Shown here: piece after piece, positions 54,012-61,418 of the stretch
Numbering within the stretch: the first letter of the stretch is position 1
Layout of the letters: each line of letters starts with the position of its first letter
Assembly: GCF_000378725.1 (NCBI RefSeq)
Contig: NZ_KB900368.1
Coordinates: 124,001 to 188,000 of the forward strand
Direction of reading: 5' to 3'
Source of the DNA: Peptoniphilus lacrimalis DSM 7455
GTDB taxonomy: Bacteria; Bacillota; Clostridia; Tissierellales; Peptoniphilaceae
Length of the DNA stretch: 64,000 nt
Made by a program: the position numbers and the translations under genes
Notes under the pieces: model-generated
What the model saw: only the letters and a program-made list of their open reading frames with translations
Told to the model about the DNA's origin: nothing
Databases searched by the model: none

Positions 54012-54224
54012 ATGAGTAAATCTTTAAGACTTGAATTTGAAGATCAAGAAGAAAACAAGGCGACTATAACCATAACTGACCCTAAAGATGGTTTAACTAA
54101 AGCGGATGCCAAAGAATTTGGAGATTTTTTAGTTAGCAATTCAATTGTTAGGGGCAAAAAAGCCAAATTAAATAAGTTTGATAAGGCTTTTATAGTCACT
54201 CGTACAGAAGTTGAATTAGTTTAA
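54012..54224 (+). CDS. DUF2922 protein
   Basis: The 70-residue protein contains LRLEFEDQEENKATITITDP and KDGLTKADAKEFGDF, as in DUF2922 proteins. Role is unknown. It lies 14 bases after the DUF1659 gene with an AGGAG site. It has no signal peptide. Its partners suggest it acts with the YvrJ membrane peptide. Confidence 0.87.
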   Translation: MSKSLRLEFEDQEENKATITITDPKDGLTKADAKEFGDFLVSNSIVRGKKAKLNKFDKAFIVTRTEVELV

Positions 54225-54234
54225 GGACTAAAAA

Positions 54235-54393
54235 ATGATGGATGAACTTTTACAAAATATTGCCAACATCGGTTTTCCAATAGCTTTGTCGGCATATCTT
54301 TTGGTAAGGCTTGAAAGCAGAATGGAGGAGCTTAAAACCTCCATAATTAATCTCACAAAAGCGGTGGAAGAATTTTCCATTAAAAGGGATTAA
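54235..54393 (+). CDS. YvrJ-family small membrane protein, holin-like
   Basis: The 52-residue frame reads MMDELLQNIANIGFPIALSA and continues with YLLVRLESRMEELKTSIINL. It has one transmembrane segment (about 10-25) and an amphipathic C-terminal helix. This is the YvrJ family; the RLESRMEEL-type helix after one membrane segment also recalls the BhlA/UviB holin-like proteins. In Bacillus subtilis yvrJ lies by the sigO-rsoA sigma genes. Weak AAGGA precedes it. A terminator ends the operon. It is too short for common gene-calling cut-offs. Confidence 0.88.
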   Translation: MMDELLQNIANIGFPIALSAYLLVRLESRMEELKTSIINLTKAVEEFSIKRD

Positions 54394-54410
54394 TTTTTTT
54401 ACATAATTTT

Positions 54411-54444
54411 GGACTGGCGAGGGTTTCTTTGCTAGTCTTTTTTT
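54411..54444 (+). terminator. Terminator of the DUF1659-DUF2922-YvrJ operon
   Basis: GACTGGC pairs with GCTAGTC (one wobble) and is followed by seven T. Confidence 0.85.
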
Positions 54445-54487
54445 GTTGCAGGAGAAAAGAAAAAAGGAAAGTAAAGAAAAAAGAAAA

Positions 54488-54753
54488 GGGACAGTCCCCG
54501 ATTGACTGTGTAATTTGAGGGGGCCTGTCCTTAGTCGTAAAATTCAACAATCAACCTTCGCTTCGCTTGGTTTCTTGTGAATTTCTGACATGAGACCTGC
54601 CACAAAATCAAAGATTTTGGGCTAGGGCTTCAAGGACTGTCCCCCGAATGTGAATGAATTAAAAAAGAAAAAAATTGAAAAAAAGGGAAAGTCTTTGATT
54701 AAAAAATTAAGAGATTAAGAAATTATTGGGACAGTCCCGACAGGGACAGTCCC
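54488..54753 (-). repeat. GGGACAGTCC repeats after YvrJ
   Basis: GGGACAGTCCCC occurs at 54488, GGGACAGTCCC at 54728 and 54743, and the ~128-bp palindrome-bounded element at 54518-54645 lies between. No gene is present between 54394 and 54796. The orientation is mainly the reverse of the array at 51.6-52.1 kb (A in the centre and not T). Confidence 0.85.
54518..54645 (-). mobile_element. Palindrome-bounded non-autonomous element, copy A
   Basis: The element runs from GGGGGCCTGTCC to GGACTGTCCCCC. Between them is TAGTCGTAAAATTCAACAA, then CTTCGCTTCGCTTGG, TGACATGAGACCTGCC, CAAAATCAAAGATTTTGG and GCTAGGGCTTCAA. The same order with very few changes is seen at 59395-59521. Its ends belong to the RAYT-associated palindrome family, so it is likely mobilised as a unit (MITE-like). 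Several internal inverted repeats would fold as single-stranded DNA. Confidence 0.82.
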
Positions 54754-54796
54754 AAGAGAAAAAAAGGTACAGTCAAAAGAAAAAGTCAAAAAGACA

Positions 54797-55642
54797 TTAA
54801 TCTGCTTCTTTCTTTATTTTTTCCCAAACACCTTTAAATAGTTTAGTGAAACTTATTTCAACTTCATTTCTTAATTTTACGTAATTTTTTATATATTCAT
54901 AATATGTATATTTCTTTACCTCATGAGTTTCTATTGACTCTATTTCAATTATCCCATCTTTTATAAGAATATCTTTATTTAATTCTTTTGAAAAAATATA
55001 TTCATTGTAGTTTTCTATTGCATCTAGTGCTTCTTTATCATCTTTATCATCTTTATCATCTTTATCATCTTTATCATCTTTATCATCTTTATCATCTTTA
55101 TCATCTTTATTATCTTTATCATATTCATGGTTAATGTTAAAAATAATCTTGTAATAAAGTTCTGTAACTTTATCCTTATCTTCTATATTTATTTTTCCAT
55201 TTCTTGTGAGCTTTAAGTATTCTGATAAATTATTTTGTAACCTATGTAGCCACTTTATTCTCTCTTTGGTGACAATTTCTTTAAAGGACTTTTTTCTGTT
55301 GATGTTAAAGCCTTCAAAAACTCCTGCTGCTGTTATAAGGGCAGGTAATATTATCTTAAGGTTAGAAAGAAAATAATAAGTCCTTGTGTCTTCTTTGCAA
55401 GAAAGGAAAAGATAAATAAGAAGCAAAAGGAGAACGAAAAAGCATAAAAAATGTCTTAGAATGAATAGGATGAATGAATATATTATGCAATTTTTGAATG
55501 AATTTTTTATCCAATTATTGACTTTTTCGGGGACAGTCCCAAAGGGACAGTCCCCTTTGTTTGGGTTGTCTTTGGTGTTTTCAGTGGGACAGTCCCCTTT
55601 GTTTGGGTTGTTTTTAGTGTTTTTAAAATTATCTTGACTCAT
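54797..55642 (-). CDS. Repeat-containing membrane protein of unknown function
   Basis: The 281-residue protein has two or three hydrophobic segments (about 50-80 and 95-115) and no signal peptide. Its first 35 residues contain NKGDCP twice, then GDCPFGTVPE, all encoded by GGGACAGTCC palindromes. Residues about 172-205 are a run of eight DDK units. The rest is soluble, acidic and helical. I recognise no domain. The ATG follows AGGAGATGC. The N-terminus has clearly been rewritten by repeat insertion, so the original start could be further downstream. Confidence 0.75.
   Translation of the reverse strand: MSQDNFKNTKNNPNKGDCPTENTKDNPNKGDCPFGTVPEKVNNWIKNSFKNCIIYSFILFILRHFLCFFVLLLLLIYLFLSCKEDTRTYYFLSNLKIILPALITAAGVFEGFNINRKKSFKEIVTKERIKWLHRLQNNLSEYLKLTRNGKINIEDKDKVTELYYKIIFNINHEYDKDNKDDKDDKDDKDDKDDKDDKDDKDDKEALDAIENYNEYIFSKELNKDILIKDGIIEIESIETHEVKKYTYYEYIKNYVKLRNEVEISFTKLFKGVWEKIKKEAD
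55032..55120 (-). repeat. 9-base tandem repeat coding for DDK units
   Basis: TCATCTTTA repeats about nine times on the plus strand, coding DDK on the minus strand. Unit length is a multiple of three, so copy changes would alter protein length without breaking the frame. Confidence 0.9.
55529..55615 (-). repeat. Palindromes inside a coding sequence
   Basis: GGGGACAGTCCCAAAGGGACAGTCCCC (55529-55555, paired) and GGGACAGTCCCC (55586-55597), each followed by TTTGTTTGGGTTGT, lie in the start of the preceding gene and are translated as GDCP-containing peptides. Confidence 0.88.
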
Positions 55643-55735
55643 GTTAGCATCTCCTTAAGCTAATTATAGCAAATAAAGTTTTTGTGAGAAAGAAAAAAGG
55701 GAAAAAGAAAAGTAAAGAAAAAAAAGTTAAAAAAA

Positions 55736-55880
55736 GGGACAGTCCAAAAAAATCAAAAGAAATGGGACAGTCCTCAATTGACTGCAAGAAGAAATCAAAG
55801 AAAAGGGACAGTCCCAAAAGGGACAGTCCCTGATAATAGTCCTCGTTTGATGTGGGCTAGGGCTTCAAGGGTCAGTCCCT
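55736..55880 (-). repeat. Dispersed GGGACAGTCC palindromes and element fragment
   Basis: Four palindrome copies and a right-end fragment (GGGCTAGGGCTTCAA, then GGGTCAGTCCCTG) lie here. The fragment matches the right end of the elements at 54518 and 59395. Confidence 0.8.
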
Positions 55881-55933
55881 GATACTATAATGCCAAAAAA
55901 CTTATATATGCAAAATACTTATATGTAAAAAGA

Positions 55934-55960
55934 AAAACTCAAGGTTTCCCTTGAGTTTTA
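55934..55960 (-). terminator. Terminator of the SLH-protein gene
   Basis: On the minus strand AAAACTCAAGG pairs with CCTTGAGTTTT and is followed by T-rich sequence, 20 bases after the stop. Confidence 0.87.
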
Positions 55961-55982
55961 TCTTTAAATTAGCTTGAACTAA

Positions 55983-58769
55983 TTATTTTAAAGTTACATT
56001 TACTACTTGAGTTTGTGGAGAAGTTACTCCAGAAACTGTAGTTTCAACAGTAACAGTTACTGGTACTGTTGTTCCTGCAACTGCTCCAATATCAGCAGTT
56101 GTTAATGCTTTGATTGTAACATTAGCTGGACGTGTTAAAGTAGCAAGCTTATCGTTTACTGCTTTAAGAATATTATCATTTTGATTACCTGAATTAACAT
56201 CTTTTTTAGCTTCAGGTTTTAAAGCTCCAATTTGAGTTAATAATGTTGCAATTTCTGCATTCTTATCTGCAGCAGCTTTTTCTGCTTTCTTATCAGCAAT
56301 AGCCTTTAGAGAATCTGTCTTATATTTACCATTAGCTAATTTAGCAACAGCTTCTTCAGCATCCTTAATTGCTTTTTCAGTAATAGCAGCACCTGATAGT
56401 GCATTTAATGTTGCTAATTTTGTAGAAGCATCAGTATAAAGAGCATTATAAGCATCTAATTCTTGAGTTAATGCATCTTTTTTAGCTAAATCTTCAACTT
56501 TATCAATTTCATCTTCAACTGATTTTTTAGTAGTTGCAGTAGGATCAGCTTTAAATTTGTTTAATTGATATCTAGCATTCTTTTCTGCTTGAGTCATATC
56601 AGAATTAACTTCAGCTACTTCAACTGGCTTATTAGTAGCATTATATCTGAAGTCATAAGCAGTTTGAACACCCTTATCAGTGTAAACATAATCTACTTTG
56701 AAAGCAAACATATCTGCTTTTCTAGCAAATGTAGCTAATTTTTCAGCAACAGCTTTATTTACTCTGAATAATGTTGGACCGCTCATAGCATCAGCATCTA
56801 ATAGATCTCTTTCAACGTCAATAACAACATTTGAATACAAACCGTCAACTGGTCTAACTTCAATAATTTTACCAACTCTTTGTTTTGCGTTAACCATTGG
56901 AAGAACGCCTTTGATAGATCCTTCAAGAGCTGTATCTTTTGGTAAGATAGAAATTATTTCAGCTACGTTATTAGCTTTATCTGTTTTGTGATTTTCAACT
57001 CTAAATTGAATTACAGAACCATTTTCTAACTTATTAAGTTTAGTGAAGATATCTGCATCTCTAATATCAAGAGTTGTATAGTCATTATATCTGTCAACGA
57101 TTCTTAATTCATCATCGTTTGCATATACAACTTTAACTACTGGATATTTTACAACATCTGAGTGGTCAATCTTGATAGTAGCTTCTTGATTTGATCTCCA
57201 ACCTAATACTTCGATTACATCATAAAGATCTCCATCATAATTGAATGGGAATCCGAATGTATTCATAGCATTATCTCTTTCAAATCTCTTACCATCAGTA
57301 TTTTCAACTGTAGTAATGTAATTTGATCTAGTAGTGTTTATTACTCTGTAAAGATCTCCACCTTGTTCTTTAGAAACAACGTTAAATACTATAACCTTAG
57401 CAGTGTGTTTTTCAGTTCCAACTCTAAGTTCTCCGTATGTTGGGTTAAGGCTTGAATTGTCATAACCTGCATATACGTTTGGAATTCTGTATCCATTGTA
57501 ATTTTGGAATCCGATTAAAGAAAGAGCTTCGTTAATTCCAGAAACCTTCTTCATAATATTGTTGTATGGGTTAGCTACATAAACTTCAGTGCTGTCTTTA
57601 ATAGCTAAATCAATACCAGTGTTATTTGAGAAGTGGAATTTAATAGTCTTTGCAGAAGTTTTGTCAGAATTGAAAGCAATTGTTACATAAGATTTTAAAT
57701 CCCTTGTATCTTTATCCTTTAGTGTGCCAATAGCTTTATAATTATAAGTTTCTGCAGTGTTTTCAGCAACACCCTTCCAAACATCGTTAGGTGCTTTTGT
57801 ACCTTCAAGAGAATTTACTGCCAATTGTTCTGGATCACCAAGTACAAGAATGTGAGTTACTTCGTTCTTGTCATTAACTAAAACTCTTACTAGAGAACCT
57901 AAATAATAGTTTTGGTTTTGCATTAATCTAACAAGTACAACATTGCTTCTCTTTTCAAGACTGTTTACAAATACTGTTTTTTCAGTAATTTTGTATTCTT
58001 TAGAAGTATCTTGGTTTAGTTGTAATTTGTTATTATTTAAATCAGAAAGGATTCCTCTAACTTCGTTATTTGGAACTTGTTTGAATTCTTTCATAGCAAA
58101 TAATGCATTATAAACCATTGTGAAAGCGTCAGCTCTTGTTGCGAATGCGTTAGAATCTTCGATTTTTACATCTTCTAAGATTCCAAGTTCTTTAGCCCAT
58201 AGTAACCAACTTGTTGCCCATTTAGCATTTTTAACCATATCTTCTGTTAAATCTTTTTTAACTAGAACAACTAACATTTTTGCAAGTTCTGCATATGTTA
58301 CGTTTTGATCTGGTTTGAAAGATTTGTCAGGATATCCTGCTAGCATAGCAATCTTGTTAGCATCTGATGGTCTAGTAGTACCAACAGAGATAACTCCGTT
58401 TGCCCAGTGTTTAGTGTCAACATCTGTGTAAAGTTTCATTGCACCTTGTAGTGAATTAGCTAATTCTTCATTACCGTTAGCTAATACTAAAAGTCTTGTG
58501 ATTTCAGCTCTAGTGATATTTTTGTCATATCCCATAGAACCATCTTCGTAACCTTTAACAAATTTCTTGTCAACGATGTATTGGATTTTGTTATCTTTTC
58601 CAACAATCTTTTCGACTTTTTCGCCAGCTTTTGGAGCTTCTTTTTTAGTTTCTTCAACTTTAGCATCCTTTTTTGCTGGTTCTTCTGTTTTTTCGGCTGC
58701 GAAGACACTTGTGAATGTTCCAAGTACCATAACTAGTGCTAGTACTAAGGAAATTACTTTTTTGTTCAT
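55983..58769 (-). CDS. S-layer (SLH-domain) surface protein
   Basis: The 928-residue protein has a signal peptide (cleavage near VFA-AEK, about 25) and an acidic/Lys-rich linker. Three SLH domains follow at about 70-115 (ITRAEITRLLVLA), 125-175 (HWANGVISVGTTRPSDANKI) and 180-235 (KELGILEDVKIEDSNAFATR). A long beta-rich central part (240-720) and a helical C-terminal tail come next. The SLH domains anchor it to pyruvylated cell-wall polymer. Its long structured leader, perfect -10 box and strong AAGGAGG suggest high expression. No sortase motif is present. Confidence 0.93.
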   Translation of the reverse strand: MNKKVISLVLALVMVLGTFTSVFAAEKTEEPAKKDAKVEETKKEAPKAGEKVEKIVGKDNKIQYIVDKKFVKGYEDGSMGYDKNITRAEITRLLVLANGNEELANSLQGAMKLYTDVDTKHWANGVISVGTTRPSDANKIAMLAGYPDKSFKPDQNVTYAELAKMLVVLVKKDLTEDMVKNAKWATSWLLWAKELGILEDVKIEDSNAFATRADAFTMVYNALFAMKEFKQVPNNEVRGILSDLNNNKLQLNQDTSKEYKITEKTVFVNSLEKRSNVVLVRLMQNQNYYLGSLVRVLVNDKNEVTHILVLGDPEQLAVNSLEGTKAPNDVWKGVAENTAETYNYKAIGTLKDKDTRDLKSYVTIAFNSDKTSAKTIKFHFSNNTGIDLAIKDSTEVYVANPYNNIMKKVSGINEALSLIGFQNYNGYRIPNVYAGYDNSSLNPTYGELRVGTEKHTAKVIVFNVVSKEQGGDLYRVINTTRSNYITTVENTDGKRFERDNAMNTFGFPFNYDGDLYDVIEVLGWRSNQEATIKIDHSDVVKYPVVKVVYANDDELRIVDRYNDYTTLDIRDADIFTKLNKLENGSVIQFRVENHKTDKANNVAEIISILPKDTALEGSIKGVLPMVNAKQRVGKIIEVRPVDGLYSNVVIDVERDLLDADAMSGPTLFRVNKAVAEKLATFARKADMFAFKVDYVYTDKGVQTAYDFRYNATNKPVEVAEVNSDMTQAEKNARYQLNKFKADPTATTKKSVEDEIDKVEDLAKKDALTQELDAYNALYTDASTKLATLNALSGAAITEKAIKDAEEAVAKLANGKYKTDSLKAIADKKAEKAAADKNAEIATLLTQIGALKPEAKKDVNSGNQNDNILKAVNDKLATLTRPANVTIKALTTADIGAVAGTTVPVTVTVETTVSGVTSPQTQVVNVTLK

Positions 58770-58895
58770 AGTCTTGCGACCTCCTTAAAAAAATTTTTGT
58801 AGACTCTACAAAAGTCTTGTTTCGGATAAACCGAACAGAGGTGCAATTAAACGTCCTTGCGAATATTTAATTGTCATTTTCCTCTTTACAAATAC
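58770..58895 (-). promoter_or_regulatory. Structured 5' leader of the SLH-protein gene
   Basis: The leader of about 120 bases holds three hairpins on the minus strand: AATTAAA/TTTAATT, GTTCGG/CCGAAC (58820-58836) and TTTTGTAGA/TCTACAAAA (58795-58813). The last is followed by a T run just before AAGGAGG, so it resembles an attenuator or a stability element. Confidence 0.7.
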
Positions 58896-58896
58896 T

Positions 58897-58902
58897 ATTA
58901 TA
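58897..58902 (-). promoter_or_regulatory. SLH-gene -10 box
   Basis: A perfect TATAAT (minus strand) lies about 128 bases upstream of the ATG; the -35 region (TTTACT/TTTACA words) is not consensus. TGTAAT-N5-CGTAAC upstream (58930-58950) is close to the WalR word pair TGTWAH-N5-TGTWAH. Confidence 0.6.
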
Positions 58903-59202
58903 CACTAAATTTTGTAAAGTAAAGTTACGTTTATATTACAAAAATTTGATGTATGAAACATTTAAGAAATATTTTTAATATTTATAAGTGCTTTTGTATT
59001 TGTTATATGAATTATAGCAGATTGAATTTATAAATGTCAATTTTTTATTAGCTATTGAACTTATTAGTAAAGTAAGTTGGGGTCCTTTGTATTTATTTTT
59101 TATATGATGTATGGGAGTTTTCTTAAAGTTTAGGGATTTTTTAAATTATATGGATTTTTTATTTTGATATTTTTTAATTCTTATAAATTTTATGTAAAGA
59201 AC

Positions 59203-59231
59203 TTGAAAATTATAATTTTTCATGATATAAT
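59203..59231 (+). promoter_or_regulatory. tRNA-Cys promoter
   Basis: TTGAAA (59203-59208) and TATAAT (59226-59231) are 17 bases apart, ending 12 bases before the tRNA. Confidence 0.85.
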
Positions 59232-59243
59232 AAATAAGGTCAT

Positions 59244-59317
59244 GGCGACATAGCCAAGTGGTAAGGCACGGGTCTGCAACACCCTTACCGCCGGTTCAAA
59301 TCCGGCTGTCGCCTCCA
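59244..59317 (+). tRNA. tRNA-Cys (anticodon GCA)
   Basis: The acceptor arm GGCGACA pairs with TGTCGCC, the anticodon loop is CTGCAAC (GCA), the T arm has GGTTCAAATCC, and the discriminator is U with an encoded CCA, as expected for tRNA-Cys. Confidence 0.97.
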
Positions 59318-59324
59318 TCTTTTT

Positions 59325-59352
59325 GCTTAGTTTTTACTAAGCTTTTTTTTTT
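59325..59352 (+). terminator. tRNA-Cys terminator
   Basis: GCTTAG-TTTTTA-CTAAGC is followed by ten T, eight bases after the tRNA. Confidence 0.92.
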
Positions 59353-59394
59353 GCTTTTTTTGACTTTTTCCTTATTTTTACTTTAATTTAATTC

Positions 59395-59521
59395 GGGGGA
59401 CAGTCCTAGTCGTAAAATTCAACAATCAGCCTTCGCTTCGCTTGGCTTCTTGTGAATTTCTGACATGAGACCTGCCACAAAATCAAAGATTTTGGGCTAG
59501 GGCTTCAAAGGACAGACCCCC
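59395..59521 (+). mobile_element. Palindrome-bounded non-autonomous element, copy B
   Basis: The element runs from GGGGGACAGTCC to GGACAGACCCCC and is nearly identical in its interior to copy A at 54518-54645: TAGTCGTAAAATTCAACAAT, CTTCGCTTCGCTTGGCTTCT, TGACATGAGACCTGCC, CAAAATCAAAGATTTTGGGC. It lies between the convergent tRNA-Cys and tRNA-Leu genes. Confidence 0.83.
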
Positions 59522-59563
59522 TTGTGATTATATGGATATATTTTCTTATAATTTTGATTATTT

Positions 59564-59648
59564 TGGTGCAGGAAAGGGGACTTGAACCCCCACGCAAAAT
59601 TGCACATGCTTCTGAGACATGCCTGTCTGCCAATTCCAGCATTCCTAC
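59564..59648 (-). tRNA. tRNA-Leu (anticodon CAG)
   Basis: On the minus strand GTAGGAA pairs with TTCCTGC, the D arm contains GGAATTGGCAGAC, the anticodon loop CTCAGAA carries CAG, a long variable arm follows, and the T arm reads GGGGGTTCAAGTCCCC with an encoded CCA. The 85-base length fits a class-II tRNA. Confidence 0.95.
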
Positions 59649-59663
59649 CCTTTTTCCATTAAA

Positions 59664-59692
59664 ATGATATGATAATTTTTTATTATTGTCAA
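59664..59692 (-). promoter_or_regulatory. tRNA-Leu promoter
   Basis: On the minus strand TTGACA (59687-59692) and TATCAT (59664-59669) are 17 bases apart. Confidence 0.82.
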
Positions 59693-59735
59693 ATTTTTAT
59701 AAGCTTTTTTATTTTTTATTTTAGTTTTTCAATAT

Positions 59736-59797
59736 AAAAAATTTACACTGTTAAAATCTCATCTTCAAATGAGCTTTGACATTGTAAATTTTTAAGG
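59736..59797 (-). terminator. Terminator of hslO
   Basis: On the minus strand AAATTTACA pairs with TGTAAATTT, enclosing a smaller CTCAT/ATGAG arm, and is followed by six T. Confidence 0.7.
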
Positions 59798-59801
59798 TTT
59801 T

Positions 59802-60701
59802 TTACTTTTCTTTAGTATTTATTTGTAGTGCTTTATCATATATTTCTTCTAGGTCTTTTAGGTCAAGCTTATAGTCTTTGTTGCAGAAGTAACAATTTAT
59901 GCTTGCTTTTTTGTCTTCTTCTATTATTTCTTTTATTTCTTTTGGACCTATTGATATAAGGGCATCTTTTACCTTTTCTAGGGAGCAATTGCATTTGTAG
60001 GATATTTCTTTTTTCTCCAATATTTTTACATCAAAACCTTGGCTTATTTTTTCTAAGAGATCGTAAGCGTCATAGCCTTGTGCCACCAGGTGGCTGATTG
60101 ATTTTAATGCTTTTAGGTTTTCTTCTAGTTTTCTTATCTCTTCCTCTCCTGCTCCTGGCATCATCTGAATTATAAAACCTGCTGATGCTTTTATTGTTAT
60201 ATCTTTATCGACTAAAACTCCAAGACCAACGGCTGATGGCACTTGGTCTGATTTTAAGAAATAATTGGCAAGGTCTTCTCCTATTTCTCCTGAAATCAGG
60301 GGAACTGTGCCGTGATAAGGTTCTTTTAATCCATTATCTATTGTTATTGTCAATAGACCCTTTCCCACTAATCCCCCTACGTCAAGTTTTCCTGTTTTTT
60401 TATTTAGGGGTAAATCTTCTTGGGGGTTTGCTATGAAGGCTTTGATATATCCGTCATTTTTTCCTGTTACTATGATATTTTTTGCTGGACCATCTGATTT
60501 TATATTAAAAGTTATGGTGTCTTTTGGATTTTTTAGCCACGATGCCATAATTGCTGTTGCTGTTAGGCTTCGTCCTAGTGCTGCTGATGCTGTGGGGCTG
60601 GTGTTGTGAATTTTTCTTGCCTCTTCCACTAGATCTGTTGTTATTGCCAGGGCAAATCTAACTTTTTCTTCTTTATCTATTGCCTTTAAAATGTATCCCA
60701 T
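59802..60701 (-). CDS. hslO: Redox-regulated chaperone Hsp33
   Basis: The 299-residue protein has the Hsp33 core and a C-terminal zinc-binding redox switch with CNC (about 242-244) and CYFC (about 275-278). Zn release and disulphide formation activate its holdase activity during oxidative stress. The start is directly adjacent to the stop of the upstream methyltransferase gene, so they are co-transcribed. Confidence 0.95.
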   Translation of the reverse strand: MGYILKAIDKEEKVRFALAITTDLVEEARKIHNTSPTASAALGRSLTATAIMASWLKNPKDTITFNIKSDGPAKNIIVTGKNDGYIKAFIANPQEDLPLNKKTGKLDVGGLVGKGLLTITIDNGLKEPYHGTVPLISGEIGEDLANYFLKSDQVPSAVGLGVLVDKDITIKASAGFIIQMMPGAGEEEIRKLEENLKALKSISHLVAQGYDAYDLLEKISQGFDVKILEKKEISYKCNCSLEKVKDALISIGPKEIKEIIEEDKKASINCYFCNKDYKLDLKDLEEIYDKALQINTKEK

Positions 60702-61418
60702 TTAACCTCTTTTCTTTACTACATAGACTAATCTGTCTGCTTTTTCTATTTGTTTTGAATTTTTATAGTCTTTATATATTTCTATTGATTTAAAACCGAC
60801 TTGTTCTAGTAATGATTTTACTTTTGGACTCGGATATGCTCTTTCTAAGTGTTCTTCATAAAATCTTCTGTATAAATCTTCTTTTTCTTCTACAAAAAAG
60901 TTGACACAGTAGTGGTTTATGCTCTTATTTTCATCGAAGTAATTTTCCCATGAGTAAAATATGTCATCTATCTCATCTACATATGCCCTATCCATGTTTA
61001 AAAATTTTTCTTTGGTGTTCATATCGAATATGAAAATTCCATTATCTTCAAGGGCTTGGTAAACACATTTAAATGATGAAAGTAAGTCTTCTTCTTTTAA
61101 TAGATAATTATATGAGTCGCACAGACAAAGAATTGCATCATATTTATTTAGGGTTTCAAAATTTACCATATCTGCCTTGAAGAAAAATACATTTTTTACC
61201 TTATTTTGAGCTATGCTTAACATATTTTCAGATATGTCAAAGGCGTGAAGGTGGTATTTTTCCCCTAAGATTTTTGTAAAATTACCAGTTCCTGCTGCCA
61301 TCTCCAATACTTTTATCTTCCTATCTCCTAAGATATTAAATAAAAATTCTGAATTTTCTTTGTAGGGAAAATCATACATTAATTTATCGTAGACTTGGGC
61401 AAATTCATTATAAATCAT
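60702..61418 (-). CDS. Class I SAM-dependent methyltransferase
   Basis: The protein is about 238 residues, starting MIYNEFAQVYDKLMYDFPY, with SAM motif I VLEMAAGTGNFTKIL (about 35-49), an acidic end of strand 2 (HAFDISENML) and CLCDSYNYLL. It resembles the YdhK/YqeM-type methylases; the substrate is unknown. The frame opens at TTG three codons earlier, but the ATG is more likely. It overlaps the sirtuin gene by 11 bases. Confidence 0.85.
   Translation of the reverse strand: MIYNEFAQVYDKLMYDFPYKENSEFLFNILGDRKIKVLEMAAGTGNFTKILGEKYHLHAFDISENMLSIAQNKVKNVFFFKADMVNFETLNKYDAILCLCDSYNYLLKEEDLLSSFKCVYQALEDNGIFIFDMNTKEKFLNMDRAYVDEIDDIFYSWENYFDENKSINHYCVNFFVEEKEDLYRRFYEEHLERAYPSPKVKSLLEQVGFKSIEIYKDYKNSKQIEKADRLVYVVKKRG

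Larger units (their letters stand above)
55643..55982. other. Intergenic stretch with scattered palindromes
   Basis: No gene is seen. It holds GGGACAGTCC at 55736, 55764, 55805 and 55820, a partial right end of the mobile element (GTGGGCTAGGGCTTCAAGGG near 55853-55871), and the SLH-gene terminator at 55934-55960. Confidence 0.75.

Noticed and set aside
50448-54393. A prophage
   Set aside because: The sigma factor and amidase look phage-like, but there are no integrase, capsid, tail, terminase or replication genes and no att-like repeats.
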